A DNA stretch of 64,000 nt from Candidatus Leucobacter sulfamidivorax (GCA_016771945.1 QZLF01000001.1:1197447-1261446); one strand, 5' to 3'. Numbered from the stretch's first letter, positions 25,453 through 35,153 are shown. The notes: generated from the letters alone by a model not told the origin. Translations and numbers: made by a program.

Positions 25453-27095
25453 TCGTACGACAGTGCCAGGTAGACCGTCGAGCGCACGGCGATCGCGTCG
25501 CCGTCGGGGCCCGAGACGACCACGGGCTTCTTCACGACGGCGCCCGTCCCGAGGATCGCCGACTGCGGCAGGAACACGATCGGGGTGTCGAACAGCGCAC
25601 CGCGCGAGCCGGTGTTCGTCACCGTGAAGGTGCCGCCCGAGAGCTCGTCGGGGGTGAGCTTGTTGTCGCGGGTGCGGGCGGCGAGGTCGGCGATCTCCTG
25701 CGAGATCTGCGCGATGTTCTTCTCGCCCGCGTCGCGCACCACCGGGGTGAGGAGGCCGCGCTCCGTGTCGACCGCGATGCTGATGTTCTCGGCGTCGGGG
25801 TAGACGATGCTGTCGCCCTCGACCGTCGAGTTGACGATCGGGTAGGTGCGGAGCGCCTCGGCTGCGGCGAGCACGAAGAACGGCAGGAAGGAGAGCTTCG
25901 CGCCGGTCTTGGCCACCGCGGTGACGTCGACCTCGACCACGCTCGTCAGCTGGGCGGTGGCCTGCAGCGAGGCCACCGCGCGCTCGGCGATGACCTTGCG
26001 CAGCCGGCTCATCGGCTGGGTCGTGCCGCGCAGCGGCGAGACCTCGAGGACGGGGGCGGCTGCTGCTGCCGGCGCCTGCGCGCCCTGCGACCCCCCCTGG
26101 GCGGCCGCGGCGACCACGTCCTCCTTGCGGATGCGCCCGCCGACGCCCGTGCCCACGACCTGCGAGAGATCGACGCCGGACTCGGCGGCGAGCTTGCGCA
26201 CGATCGGGGTCACGTAGCCGGCCGGCCCGGTCGGAGCCTGGGCGGCGGCCGCGGGGGCCGATGCTGCGGGAGCCGGTGCCGGCGCGGGTGCGGCGGGTGC
26301 TGGAGCGGCGGCCGGAGCCGGGGCAGCAGCGGCGACCGGTGCGGGCTCGGGCTTGGACTCGGGCGTGGCCGGTGCAGCCTCGGGCGCAGGTGCGTGAGCC
26401 GCCGGTGCGGGCTCGGCCGCGGGCGCCGCGGGGGCGGCCGCAGCGGGGGCACCGCTGCCGACGCGCGCGAGCACGGCGCCGACCTCGGCGGTCTCGTCCT
26501 CCTGCACCAGGATCTCCTGCAGCACGCCGGCCACGGGGGAGGGCACCTCGGTGTCGACCTTGTCGGTCGAGACCTCGAGCAGCGGCTCGTCGACGGCGAC
26601 CGTGTCGCCGATGCCCTTGAGCCAGCGGGTCACCGTGCCCTCGGTCACGCTCTCGCCGAGCGCGGGCAGCACGATGTCCTCCGCGTCGCCGCCGGCTGCG
26701 GGCGCCGCGGGCGCTGCCGGCTCTGCGGCGGGTGCCGCGGGCGCGGGCGCGGCGGGCTCAGCCGCCGGGGCGGCGGCGGGCGCCGGCTCGTCCACGACTG
26801 CGGGCTCGATGTCCACGTCGGCCGCATCGGGCTCGGCGGCGGGCGCTTCGGCACCGCTGCCGTCGCCGATCCGTGCGAGCACGGCGCCGACCTCGGCGGT
26901 CTCGTCCTCCTGCACGAGGATCTCCTCGAGCACGCCGGCGACCGGCGAGGGCACCTCGGTGTCGACCTTGTCGGTCGAGACCTCGAGCAGCGGCTCGTCG
27001 ACGGCGACCGTGTCGCCGACGTTCTTGAGCCAGCGGGTCACGGTGCCTTCGGTCACGCTCTCGCCGAGTGCGGGGAGCACTACCGATTCACTCAT
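25356..27095 (-). CDS. sucB: 2-oxoglutarate dehydrogenase-type E2, dihydrolipoamide succinyltransferase with two lipoyl domains
   Basis: 579 aa. Two lipoyl domains (about 1-80 and 140-220), each with the lipoylation loop [17 protein letters not shown], are joined by Ala/Pro-rich flexible linkers. A peripheral subunit-binding domain follows (about 330-370: [20 protein letters not shown]). The catalytic acyltransferase domain ends with [17 protein letters not shown], the His-x3-Asp-Gly active site. It transfers the acyl group from lipoate to CoA. It lies 39 bp downstream of lpd (E3). The actinobacterial name may be SucB or AceF; these complexes share E2 in some actinobacteria, so substrate is inferred. 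Confidence 0.93.
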   Translation of the reverse strand: MSESVVLPALGESVTEGTVTRWLKNVGDTVAVDEPLLEVSTDKVDTEVPSPVAGVLEEILVQEDETAEVGAVLARIGDGSGAEAPAAEPDAADVDIEPAVVDEPAPAAAPAAEPAAPAPAAPAAEPAAPAAPAAGGDAEDIVLPALGESVTEGTVTRWLKGIGDTVAVDEPLLEVSTDKVDTEVPSPVAGVLQEILVQEDETAEVGAVLARVGSGAPAAAAPAAPAAEPAPAAHAPAPEAAPATPESKPEPAPVAAAAPAPAAAPAPAAPAPAPAPAASAPAAAAQAPTGPAGYVTPIVRKLAAESGVDLSQVVGTGVGGRIRKEDVVAAAAQGGSQGAQAPAAAAAPVLEVSPLRGTTQPMSRLRKVIAERAVASLQATAQLTSVVEVDVTAVAKTGAKLSFLPFFVLAAAEALRTYPIVNSTVEGDSIVYPDAENISIAVDTERGLLTPVVRDAGEKNIAQISQEIADLAARTRDNKLTPDELSGGTFTVTNTGSRGALFDTPIVFLPQSAILGTGAVVKKPVVVSGPDGDAIAVRSTVYLALSYDHRTIDGADAARFLGQVKSRLEEARFEANLGI

Positions 27096-27134
27096 CGCGT
27101 TCTTCTCCGATCCTTCGTAGTCTGTTCGCCGCGA

Positions 27135-28508
27135 TCAGATCGCATGCAGCGGCTTGCCGGCGAGCTTCAGCATGGTCTCGCCGATGGTCTCGTTCTGGGT
27201 GGGGTGACCGTGCACGAAGGGGGCCACGTCCTCGGGGTAGGCCTCCCAGTTCACGATGAGCTGCGCCTCGCCGACGAGCTCGCCGACGCGGGCGCCGATC
27301 ATGTGCACGCCTACGACGGGGCCGTCGTTGACCCGCACCGCCTTGACGCTTCCGGCCGTGCCGAGGATGGAACTCTTCGCGTTGCCCGCGAGGTTGTACT
27401 CGTAGCTCGTGACGTTCTCGGCGCCGTACTTCTCGACGGCCTTCGCCTCGGTGAGGCCGACCGAGGCGATCTCGGGATCGCAGTAGGTGACCTTGGGGAT
27501 GTTGACGTCCTCGACGACGACGGGGTTCAGGCCGGCGAGCTCCTCCGCCAGGAAGATGCCCTGCTGGTAGCCGCGGTGGGCCAGCTGCAGGCCCGGCACG
27601 ATGTCGCCGACGGCGTAGACGCCGGGCACGTTCGTCGCGAGGCGCTCGTTCGTGAGCACGAAGCCGCGATCCATCTCGACGCCGACCTCTTCGAAGCCCA
27701 GGCCCTGCGTAGCCGGGCCGCGGCCCACGGCGACGAGCAGGTAGTCGGCCACGACGGTGGTGCCGTCCTCGAGGGTCACGGTCACGCTCGACGCGTCCTG
27801 CGTCACGGACTGGAAGCGCACGCCGAGCTTGAAGTCGATGCCGCGCTTGCGGAAGGCGCGCTCGAGCTGCTTCGAGACCGACTCCTCCTCGTTGGGCACG
27901 AGGTGGGGCAGTGCCTCGATGATCGTCACCTCGGCGCCGAAGGAGCGCCAGACGCTCGCGAACTCGACGCCGATCACGCCGCCGCCGAGCACGGCCACGC
28001 GCTTCGGCACCTCCTGCAGCTCGAGGGCGTGCTCGCTCGTGATCACCCGGCCCTCGATCTCGAGGCCGGGCAGCGAGCGGGAGTAGGAGCCGGTCGCGAG
28101 CACGATGTGGGTGCCGGTGATGCGGTCGTCGCCGACCTGCACGGCGTTCGGGGCGACGAGGCGGCCCTCTCCCTCGATGACGGTGATGCCGTTGGCCTTG
28201 AGCAGGCCCTGCAGGCCCTTGAACTTGCCCTCGACGAGGTTGGTGCGGAAGGCGTTCACGCCGGCGATGTCGATGCCGGAGACGCTCGACTGCACGCCGT
28301 AGTGCGATCCCTCGCGGGCCACATCGGCGATCTCGGCCGAGTGCAGCAGCGCCTTGGTCGGAACGCAGCCGCGATGGAGGCAGGTGCCGCCCAGCTTGTC
28401 CTTCTCGATGACGGCGGCGCTGAAGCCCAACTGCTTCGCGCGGATCGCGGTCGCATAACCGGCGCTTCCGCCGCCCAATACGACGATGTCAAACTGCTGA
28501 TCGGCCAA
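27135..28508 (-). CDS. lpdA: Dihydrolipoyl dehydrogenase (E3)
   Basis: 457 aa. FAD Rossmann motif VVLGGGSAGYATAIRA at the N-terminus, redox-active disulfide GGTCLHRGCVPTK (two Cys), NAD-binding VAVLGGGVIGVEFASVW, FAD site GVYAVGDIVPG and catalytic His in HGHPTQNETIGE. Reoxidises dihydrolipoate on E2. Start TTG at 28508 is chosen because GAGGGAG lies 7 nt upstream and the FAD motif then begins at the usual distance; upstream ATG at 28539 lacks a ribosome site. Operon with sucB. A TAGGCT-like -10 lies about 65 nt upstream of the start on the minus strand. Confidence 0.95.
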   Translation of the reverse strand: MADQQFDIVVLGGGSAGYATAIRAKQLGFSAAVIEKDKLGGTCLHRGCVPTKALLHSAEIADVAREGSHYGVQSSVSGIDIAGVNAFRTNLVEGKFKGLQGLLKANGITVIEGEGRLVAPNAVQVGDDRITGTHIVLATGSYSRSLPGLEIEGRVITSEHALELQEVPKRVAVLGGGVIGVEFASVWRSFGAEVTIIEALPHLVPNEEESVSKQLERAFRKRGIDFKLGVRFQSVTQDASSVTVTLEDGTTVVADYLLVAVGRGPATQGLGFEEVGVEMDRGFVLTNERLATNVPGVYAVGDIVPGLQLAHRGYQQGIFLAEELAGLNPVVVEDVNIPKVTYCDPEIASVGLTEAKAVEKYGAENVTSYEYNLAGNAKSSILGTAGSVKAVRVNDGPVVGVHMIGARVGELVGEAQLIVNWEAYPEDVAPFVHGHPTQNETIGETMLKLAGKPLHAI

Positions 28509-28672
28509 GTGGGATCTCCCTCGGTAGTGCGCGTTCATGGCGAGCGGCGTGGTGTGTGCCCCTGCACGCCGCATCCAGCCTACTACCCGGCGCTGTTCCG
28601 CGGGGGCCATGGAACCCCCGCGGTTTCGCTACGGGCGTGACGCCGAAACCGCCCTTTCGGGGAGCGCGTCCG

Positions 28673-28678
28673 TAGGAT
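28673..28678 (+). promoter_or_regulatory. -10 box of leaderless promoter for the PAC2 gene
   Basis: TAGGAT ends 6 nt before the GTG at 28685, showing that the geometry is also used with a GTG start. Confidence 0.5.
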
Positions 28679-28684
28679 GGAAGC

Positions 28685-29617
28685 GTGACCGATTCCATCT
28701 TCTCCGCCGTGTACGCGGAGCGCCGCGCGAGGGTCCCGAAAGGGCTCCCGCTCATCGTGGCGCTGCGCGGCATCAGCGATGCCGGTGGGGTCGTCTCCCA
28801 GCTCGAGGACTACCTGTGGGAGCACGGCGGGCTCGAGGAGATCCTGCGTTTCGACTCCGACCAGCTGCTCGACTACCGGGCCCGTCGTCCGGTCATCACC
28901 TTCGACCAGGATCACCTCGTCGACTACGCGCCCGAGGAGCTGCTCCTGGCGCTGGGGCACGACGAGCTCGGCGCGCCCTTCCTGCTGCTCTCCGGCTTCG
29001 AGCCCGACTACCGCTGGGAGCTGTTCATCGACACGGTGCTGCTGCTTGTGCACGAGTTCGAGATCTCGACGACCGTGTGGGCGCACGCGATCCCGATGCC
29101 GGTGCCGCACACGCGCCCGGTGCGCATGACCGTGAGCGGCTCTCGCGACGACCTCATCGAGGCCCGCTCCGTGTGGAAGCCCGTGACGAAGCTCGCCGCC
29201 TCCGCCGGGCACGTGCTCGAGTACCGGCTGCACAGCCTCGGCGAGGAGGTGGTCGGCTTCGCGCTGCTGGTTCCGCACTACCTCTCGGGCACCGAGTACC
29301 CGGAGGCGCTGCTGACCGCGCTCGACGGGATCATGGTCGCGACCGGCCTGATCTTCGCGACCGACGAGGTGCGCGAGGCCTCGCGGGCGTTCCACGCGCA
29401 GGTCGACGAGCAGATCGCGGACAACCAGGAATCGCTGGAGATGGTGCGCGGGCTCGAGAGCCGGTACGACTCGTACATGGAGGATCAGTCGCCGAGGTCG
29501 CCGCTCGTCGGCGAGGACGGCTCGATCCCGACCGCCGATCAGCTCGCGAGCGAGCTCGAGCGCTTCCTGGCGCAGCAGCGGGACCAGGGGGCGGGGGAGA
29601 CGCCGAGCGGTCTCTGA
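28685..29617 (+). CDS. PAC2 family protein (proteasome assembly chaperone-like)
   Basis: 310 aa. PAC2 family proteins of actinobacteria share the opening [47 protein letters not shown] and VPMP-type text ([11 protein letters not shown]), all present. A coiled C-terminal segment rich in Glu/Gln closes the protein. The homologous archaeal/eukaryotic chaperones help assemble proteasomes; the bacterial role is unproven and no proteasome genes are in view. Located just upstream of rpoD on the same strand. Confidence 0.87.
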   Translation: MTDSIFSAVYAERRARVPKGLPLIVALRGISDAGGVVSQLEDYLWEHGGLEEILRFDSDQLLDYRARRPVITFDQDHLVDYAPEELLLALGHDELGAPFLLLSGFEPDYRWELFIDTVLLLVHEFEISTTVWAHAIPMPVPHTRPVRMTVSGSRDDLIEARSVWKPVTKLAASAGHVLEYRLHSLGEEVVGFALLVPHYLSGTEYPEALLTALDGIMVATGLIFATDEVREASRAFHAQVDEQIADNQESLEMVRGLESRYDSYMEDQSPRSPLVGEDGSIPTADQLASELERFLAQQRDQGAGETPSGL

Positions 29618-29831
29618 ACGCGCCGAAGCGTGCAATAATGGAGGCGCAACCCATTCGAGCCGCGCATTCCCGTTCAGGGAATACCTGGGGCTTGACATGG
29701 GTTTTCATGGTATGCGCACCCGGATCGGGTGCGAGACGGCGCGAGGTGCCGGCGGCCGATGCGCCGACGGCGAAGGGTCGATGAGTGAAATGCCGAAGAC
29801 CGAAAAGCCGATGACACAGAGAGGCGGCCGC
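29618..29831 (+). promoter_or_regulatory. rpoD promoter and leader
   Basis: An extended -10 TGCAATAAT (29631-29639) probably starts the transcript near 29646. The leader of about 185 nt holds a small hairpin ATTCCC-GTTCA-GGGAAT and a 19-nt palindrome at 29715-29733 (CGCACCCG and CGGGTGCG around GAT). Several in-frame ATGs occur here but their codons are not GC-ending, so this is read as untranslated leader. Confidence 0.5.
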
Positions 29832-31259
29832 GTGGCGACTGCAACGGCGTCCAAGACTGCTGCGAAGAAGACGAGTTCCGAGGCCGGCGAGGAGAAGCCC
29901 GCGAGCGCCGCCGCGAAGGGGGCAGCGGTGAAGAGCCCCGCCGCGAAGACCGCGGCCGCGAAGAAGCCGGCGGCGGCCAAGGCCGAGCCCAAGGGGGCGC
30001 CCGCGAAGAGCGCAGCGAAGGCGAAGCCCGCCGAGGAGTCCGAGGAGAAGCCCGCCGCCGCGAAGAAGCCGGCGACCGCCAAGAAGGCCGCTGCCAAGCC
30101 CCGGGGCAAGGCCCAGGGCAAGGGCGCCGAGGACGAGGAGCTCGAGGTCGATCCGACCGCGGACGCGGAGGGCGCCGAGGCGGAGGGCGCGGAAGTTGCG
30201 GACTCCGACGACGCCGACGGCGAGACCTCCGAGGGCGATGCCGACGAAAGCGCACCGGCGAGCAGGGACGAGCCGCTGCCGACCGGCGCGATCGTGCTGC
30301 GCTCCTCGGACGAGGAGGACGTGCCGACCGTCACGACCGCCATCCCCGGCGCGACGGCCGACCCGGTCAAGGACTACCTGAAGCAGATCGGCAAGGTCGC
30401 GCTGCTGAACGCGGCCGAAGAGGTTGAGCTCGCCATGCGCATCGAGGCGGGCCTCTTCGCCGAGGAGAAGCTCGCGACCGAGAAGGGCCTGCCGAAGAAG
30501 CTCGAGCGCGAGCTGAAGTGGGTCGCGCGCGACGGCCAGCGCGCCAAGAGCCACCTGCTCGGCGCGAACCTGCGCCTCGTGGTCTCGCTCGCCAAGCGCT
30601 ACACGGGCCGCGGCATGCAGTTCCTCGACCTCATCCAGGAGGGCAACCTGGGTCTCATCCGCGCGGTCGAGAAGTTCGACTACACCAAGGGCTTCAAGTT
30701 CTCGACGTACGCGACCTGGTGGATCCGCCAGGCCATCACGCGCGCGATGGCGGATCAGGCCCGTACGATCCGCATCCCCGTGCACATGGTCGAGGTCATC
30801 AACAAGCTCGCCCGCGTGCAGCGTCAGATGCTGCAGGATCTGGGCCGCGAGCCCACCCCCGAGGAGCTGAGCCGCGAGCTCGACATGACCCCCGAGAAGG
30901 TCATCGAGGTGCAGAAGTACGGTCGCGAGCCGATCTCTCTGCACACCCCGCTCGGCGAGGACGGCGACAGCGAGTTCGGCGACCTCATCGAGGACACCGA
31001 GGCGGTCGTGCCCGCCGACGCGGTCGGCTTCACGATGCTGCAGCAGCAGCTCGAGCAGCTGCTCGACTCGCTGTCGGAGCGCGAGGCCGGCGTGATCCGG
31101 ATGCGCTTCGGGCTCGGCGACGGGCAGCCGAAGACGCTCGACCAGATCGGCGACACGTTCGGGGTGACCCGCGAGCGCATCCGCCAGATCGAGTCGAAGA
31201 CGATGGCGAAGCTGCGCCACCCGTCGCGGTCGCAGCAGCTGCGCGACTACCTGGAGTAG
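29832..31259 (+). CDS. rpoD: RNA polymerase primary sigma factor (RpoD/SigA)
   Basis: About 475 aa from the chosen start. A Lys/Ala/Glu-rich low-complexity N-terminus (first 150 residues) precedes sigma region 1.2 ([16 protein letters not shown]), region 2 ([20 protein letters not shown], then [16 protein letters not shown]), region 3 and region 4 ([15 protein letters not shown]), all canonical for the housekeeping sigma factor. It directs RNA polymerase to the -10/-35 promoters seen across this window. GTG at 29832 is preferred: AGAGAGG lies 7-8 nt upstream, whereas ATGs at 29697, 29781 and 29811 have weaker context and non-GC-ending codons follow them. A strong terminator follows. Confidence 0.95.
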   Translation: MATATASKTAAKKTSSEAGEEKPASAAAKGAAVKSPAAKTAAAKKPAAAKAEPKGAPAKSAAKAKPAEESEEKPAAAKKPATAKKAAAKPRGKAQGKGAEDEELEVDPTADAEGAEAEGAEVADSDDADGETSEGDADESAPASRDEPLPTGAIVLRSSDEEDVPTVTTAIPGATADPVKDYLKQIGKVALLNAAEEVELAMRIEAGLFAEEKLATEKGLPKKLERELKWVARDGQRAKSHLLGANLRLVVSLAKRYTGRGMQFLDLIQEGNLGLIRAVEKFDYTKGFKFSTYATWWIRQAITRAMADQARTIRIPVHMVEVINKLARVQRQMLQDLGREPTPEELSRELDMTPEKVIEVQKYGREPISLHTPLGEDGDSEFGDLIEDTEAVVPADAVGFTMLQQQLEQLLDSLSEREAGVIRMRFGLGDGQPKTLDQIGDTFGVTRERIRQIESKTMAKLRHPSRSQQLRDYLE

Positions 31260-31268
31260 ACCGTGCAA

Positions 31269-31302
31269 GAAGAAAGCCCCGACCTCGGTCGGGGCTTTCT
31301 TC
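31269..31302. terminator. Bidirectional intrinsic terminator between rpoD and the DUF7455 gene
   Basis: A perfect 15-bp stem, GAAGAAAGCCCCGAC and GTCGGGGCTTTCTTC, with a 4-nt loop. The T-rich right arm (CTTTCTTC) and A-rich left arm serve transcripts arriving from either side. Confidence 0.92.
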
Positions 31303-31311
31303 GATCCTGCG

Positions 31312-31533
31312 CTACGCCGTCAGCTTGTGGCTCTCGTCGTGCCACACCTCGGCGATGGGACGAAGCTTCGCCTCGTGCTTGCGCGCGTGGTGCGCGCAGA
31401 AGAGCAGCTCGCTGCCGTGCAGCACGGCGCGGACATAGGCTTGGGCGCCGCAGCTGTCGCAGCGGTCGAGCCCGGTGATCGGGCGGTCCGCCGCGAGCGG
31501 GGCCTCGGCGCGTTCCTGCTCGAGAGTCGTCAT
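31312..31533 (-). CDS. DUF7455-like small zinc-ribbon protein
   Basis: 73 aa. CDSCGAQAYVRAV and LLFCAHHARKHE form a CxxC...CxxH pattern that could bind zinc. This short protein is a fixture between sigA and the topoisomerase IV subunit B gene in actinobacteria; its function is unknown. ATG at 31533 follows GGAGGCG. It converges on rpoD and diverges from parE. Confidence 0.82.
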   Translation of the reverse strand: MTTLEQERAEAPLAADRPITGLDRCDSCGAQAYVRAVLHGSELLFCAHHARKHEAKLRPIAEVWHDESHKLTA

Positions 31534-31741
31534 GGCCGCCTCCGTTCTTCGCGATCCGTGTGATCGATTGACTCCATACAACCATGCTTCGCTGCGTGCG
31601 GCATGCAGCACGGCGGCCGTTTCGCTGAGCGCGTAGATGCGGTCCGAGCTTTCCCCGCGGGTTCTCGCGCCTCCCCGGCGCGCGATCCGCCGAATGTCGG
31701 AGGCCCGCCCTAAGGTTATGGAGTCGGCCGAGAAAGGGGTC

Positions 31742-33841
31742 ATGCCTGTGGCAGAGTCGAGCTATTCAGCCCGCCATCTCACCGTGCTCGAGGGGCTCGA
31801 GGCGGTGCGCAAGCGGCCGGGCATGTACATCGGCACGACCGATTCGCGCGGCCTCATGCACTGCCTGTGGGAGGTCATCGACAACTCGGTCGACGAGGCG
31901 CTCGCCGGGCACGGCGAGGAGATCGGCATCGTGCTGCACGCGGACGGCAGCGTCACCGTGAGCGATCGCGGTCGAGGCATCCCGGTCGACATCGAGCCGA
32001 AGAGCGGCCTCAGCGGCGTCGAGCTGGTCTTCACCAAGCTGCACGCCGGCGGCAAGTTCGGCGGCGGCGGCTACGCCTCCTCCGGCGGCCTCCACGGCGT
32101 CGGCGCGTCGGTCGTGAACGCGCTCTCCTCGCGCCTCGACGTCGAGGTCGACCGCGACGGCAAGACCTGGGCGATGTCCTTCCGGCACGGCGAACCGGGC
32201 GTCTTCGCGGGAGACACCCCCGACAGCCCCTTCACGCCCTTCGAGGACTCCTCGGAGCTGCGCGTCGTCGGCAAGGTCGCCAAGGGGGTCACGGGCACCC
32301 GCGTGCGCTACTGGGCCGATCCGCAGATCTTCCTGCCCACGGCGCGCTTCGAGCCCGAGTCCCTCACCGCGCGGGCCAGGCAGACGGCGTTCCTCGTGCC
32401 GGGGCTCGGCCTCGAGATCCGCGACGAGCGCCCCGAGGCGCTGGGGGAGTCGGGGGAGTCGCCGATCCACAGCTTCCGCTACGAGGGCGGCATCAGCGAG
32501 TTCGTCGACTTCCTGGCGGTCGACGCGCCGATCACCGACACCTGGCGGGTGAGCGACAGCGGCACCTTCACCGAGACCGTCCCCGTCATGGACGAGAAGA
32601 CCGGCCACCTCGTGTCGCGCGAGGTGGAACGGGTGTGCGAGGTCGACATCGCCCTGCGCTGGGGGACGGGCTACGACACCGAGATCCAGAGCTTCGTGAA
32701 CATCATCGCGACGCCGAAGGGCGGCACGCACCTGAGCGGCTTCGAGCAGGGGCTCACGAAGTTCTTCCGCAAGCAGATCGAGACGAATGCGCGCCGGCTC
32801 AAGGCGGGCTCCGACAAGCCGGAGAAGGACGACATCCTGACTGGGCTCACCGCCGTCGTCACGGTGCGGGTGCCCGAGCCGCAGTTCGAGGGCCAGACCA
32901 AGGAGGTGCTGGGCACCGCCGCCGTGCGCCAGATCGTGGCGAAGGCCGTGGCCTCCGGGCTCGACGCGCGCTACGCCTCGACCAAGCGCGACGACCGCGC
33001 GCAGACCGGCGCGCTGCTCGAGAAGATGGTGTCCGAGATGAAGTCGCGGATCGCGCTGCGCGCGCAGCGCGACACCGCCCGGCGCAAGAGCTCGCTCGAG
33101 AGCTCGTCGCTGCCGGCGAAGCTCATCGACTGCCGCTCCCGCGACGTCGCCGACACCGAGCTCTTCATCGTCGAGGGCGACAGCGCGCTCGGCACGGCGA
33201 GGCCGGCGCGCGACAGCGAGTTCCAGGCGCTCTTGCCGATCCGCGGCAAGATCCTGAACGTGCAGAAGGCCTCCGTCGCCGAGATGCTCGGCAACGCGGA
33301 GTGCAGCGCGATCATCAAAGTCATCGGCGCGGGCTCCGGCCGCGACTTCGAGCTCGATTCGGCCCGTTACGGCAAGGTGATCCTCATGAGCGACGCGGAC
33401 GTCGACGGCGCGCACATCCGCACGCTGCTGCTGACGCTGTTCTTCCGCTACATGCGGCCCATGCTCGAGGCGGGGCGGGTGTACGCCGCGGTGCCGCCGC
33501 TGCACCGGGTGATCGTGCAGAATGCGGGGCGCACCCCCAACGACGTGATCTACACTTACAGCGAGAAGGAGCTGCAAGGGCTGCTCGCAGACCTCCGCCG
33601 GCGCGGCAAGAAGTACGTCGAGCCGATCCAGCGCTACAAGGGCCTCGGCGAGATGGACGCGGATCAGCTGGCGGAGACCACGATGGACCGCGAGCACCGC
33701 ACGCTGCGGCGGGTCCGCGTGGAGGACGCGCACGCGGCGGCGCAGATGTTCGAGCTGCTCATGGGCAACGACGTCGCGCCGCGCAAGGAGTTCATCATCG
33801 ACAACGCCGACGACCTCGACCGGGAGCGCATCGACGCGTGA
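31742..33841 (+). CDS. parE: DNA topoisomerase IV subunit B (GyrB-like)
   Basis: 699 aa. GHKL ATPase domain with RKRPGMYIGTTDSRGLMH, EVIDNSVDEALAG and GGLHGVGASVVNALS. The TOPRIM domain has FIVEGDSALGTARPARD and LPIRGKILNVQKA, then DADVDGAHIRTLLLT. The C-terminal IQRYKGLGEMDADQL motif is typical. Together with ParC it decatenates and relaxes DNA. EGDSALG replaces the more common EGDSAGG. ATG at 31742 is backed by GAAAGGGG with good spacing; upstream in-frame ATGs lack conserved text. A TAAGGT hexamer near 31711 is a possible -10. Confidence 0.94.
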   Translation: MPVAESSYSARHLTVLEGLEAVRKRPGMYIGTTDSRGLMHCLWEVIDNSVDEALAGHGEEIGIVLHADGSVTVSDRGRGIPVDIEPKSGLSGVELVFTKLHAGGKFGGGGYASSGGLHGVGASVVNALSSRLDVEVDRDGKTWAMSFRHGEPGVFAGDTPDSPFTPFEDSSELRVVGKVAKGVTGTRVRYWADPQIFLPTARFEPESLTARARQTAFLVPGLGLEIRDERPEALGESGESPIHSFRYEGGISEFVDFLAVDAPITDTWRVSDSGTFTETVPVMDEKTGHLVSREVERVCEVDIALRWGTGYDTEIQSFVNIIATPKGGTHLSGFEQGLTKFFRKQIETNARRLKAGSDKPEKDDILTGLTAVVTVRVPEPQFEGQTKEVLGTAAVRQIVAKAVASGLDARYASTKRDDRAQTGALLEKMVSEMKSRIALRAQRDTARRKSSLESSSLPAKLIDCRSRDVADTELFIVEGDSALGTARPARDSEFQALLPIRGKILNVQKASVAEMLGNAECSAIIKVIGAGSGRDFELDSARYGKVILMSDADVDGAHIRTLLLTLFFRYMRPMLEAGRVYAAVPPLHRVIVQNAGRTPNDVIYTYSEKELQGLLADLRRRGKKYVEPIQRYKGLGEMDADQLAETTMDREHRTLRRVRVEDAHAAAQMFELLMGNDVAPRKEFIIDNADDLDRERIDA

Positions 33842-33871
33842 GGTCCCGCAGCGCGTTTCGCGGCCGTCGCC

Positions 33872-33924
33872 GAGTTGTCGCGGATGTGTCGTAGCCGAGT
33901 TGCAACTGCACATCGGCGCCAACT
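33872..33924 (-). repeat. Dispersed palindromic repeat, copy B (inverted)
   Basis: On the minus strand it aligns with copy A through AGTTGGC, GATGTGCAGTTGC, ACGACA and ATCCGCG. It lies 30 bp after the parE stop and 100 bp before the endonuclease-like gene. Confidence 0.8.
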
Positions 33925-34026
33925 GAAGCCGAGCTATTTGCGGCTCACAGGCGGACTCGGGACGAGCTCTCCACAGATCGGGTCTGCACGGCGTTCGCGA
34001 CGATCCCAGGGGCCGATGATGGGGTC

Positions 34027-35046
34027 ATGACACCCCGATTCGCGCCGCTTCCCGACACACTCGGGGCGTCGTTCTCGCGTGCGGAGGCCACGGCTCTCGG
34101 AGTCTCTTCGCGCAGGCTGTTGCAGTCGGACGTCGAGAGAATTGGGTTCGCGCTGTACCGCCGGCGCGACGCCGTTCCGGCGATACAGGACGGGGGTCGG
34201 CAGGAGGAAGTCCTCGACCGGCACGCGGCGCAGCAGTGGAGGGAGCAGCACTCCGAGCTGCTGCTGGCTCATCGTGACCGCAGGCCGGAGGGAGGCTTCC
34301 TGATCGGAGGATCGGCCGCGGTGCTCTGGGAGCTTCCGGTGCGACCCGGCGCCGACCACCGCATCGATATCGGGCGATTCGCTCCCTCGCGGGCCTCCCG
34401 GCGGATGGAATTCCGTTCCCGGCAGCTGCGTCCGGACCGGGCGCGGGTGGTGCGGCGGCGCGGTCTGCCCGTCACCGACGCGGCGACGACCTGGGCGATG
34501 CTCGCCCCCGAACTCGACCTCCCCGATCTGGTCGCGCTCGGCGACGCCGTGATCCGGCGCAGTCGGATCCCCGGAACATCGCGCCTGAGGCGCTCGCCGC
34601 TCGCCGAGCTCGAACAGTTGCGAGAGGTGGCGGCGATCGGCCGGCGGCCGGGTGCGGCTCTGCTGCGTGCGGCCGTGCCCCTGCTCGTGACCGGCAGCGC
34701 CTCGCCGCCCGAAACGCATCTGAGGCTGCGTCTGCGTGAATGGGGAGCCCCCGAGCCCGAACTCGACCACGACGTGTTCGATCGGAGGGGGCGGCTGATC
34801 GGATGCAGCGAGATCGCCTACCCGAGATACCGCCTGGCGCTCGAGTACGAGGGGGATCATCATCGAACGGAAACCGCCCAGTGGAACAGGGATATCGAGA
34901 AGTATCGGCAGTACGAGCAGAACGGCTGGGAAGTGATCCGAGTGACGGGGACGCTGCTGTAGCGGCGTCGCTACGAACTGCGGGAGCAGGTGTTCGAAGC
35001 GCTCATCCGCCGTGGTTGGGTGCCGGATCAGAGCGCCGACTGGTGA
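34027..35046 (+). pseudogene. AbiEi/DUF559-like protein (VSR-type endonuclease fold suspected), interrupted by TAG at 34960
   Basis: The open frame gives 311 aa ending at a TAG (34960-34962); the same frame continues for 27 codons to TGA at 35044-35046. The N-terminal quarter (FSRAEATALGVSSRRLLQSD) resembles the winged-helix AbiEi-type start. The middle (GGSAAVLWELPVR, VTDAATTWAMLAPELDLPDL) is typical of Microbacteriaceae/Micrococcales proteins of this kind. The C-terminus (LALEYEGDHHR, then WNRDIEKY and GWEVIRVT) resembles a DUF559/VSR-like nuclease core. The reading after the TAG (RRRYELREQVFEAL) looks like the family's normal final helix. So a late nonsense change is likely; activity may survive. 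Flanked by inverted copies of the palindromic repeat. Confidence 0.6.
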
Positions 35047-35047
35047 G

Positions 35048-35100
35048 GAGTTGGCGCAGATGTGCAGCTAGCCTGCGGTAACGACACATCCGCGTCAAGT
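35048..35100 (+). repeat. Dispersed palindromic repeat, copy C
   Basis: Begins one base after the TGA that closes the extended endonuclease-like frame: GAGTTGGCGCAGATGTGCAG on the left, ACGACACATCCGCGTCAAGT on the right, same orientation as copy A. Confidence 0.8.
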
Positions 35101-35153
35101 CGAACGGTGCGGACGGGTGTAGGTGGAGCAAGGAGGGGCCGGCGGAGCCGGGG

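Noticed and set aside
24900-28640. 1,246-codon open frame on the plus strand
   Set aside because: Antisense to sucB and lpd, both of which have full catalytic motifs; the translation is His/Arg/Gly-rich and unstructured.
29692-29697. TTGACA as a second rpoD promoter -35
   Set aside because: No acceptable -10 at 16-18 bp; the best match is at 13 bp. The ATG overlapping it (29697) was likewise rejected as the rpoD start.
34960-34962. TAG as a recoded codon (for example a non-standard amino acid)
   Set aside because: A single TAG near the end of one gene with no sign of recoding machinery; a nonsense change is simpler.
33872-35100. Classical transposon reading of the B-gene-C unit
   Set aside because: No transposase motif in the enclosed protein and no target-site duplication could be identified by eye, so it is reported only as a repeat-flanked gene.
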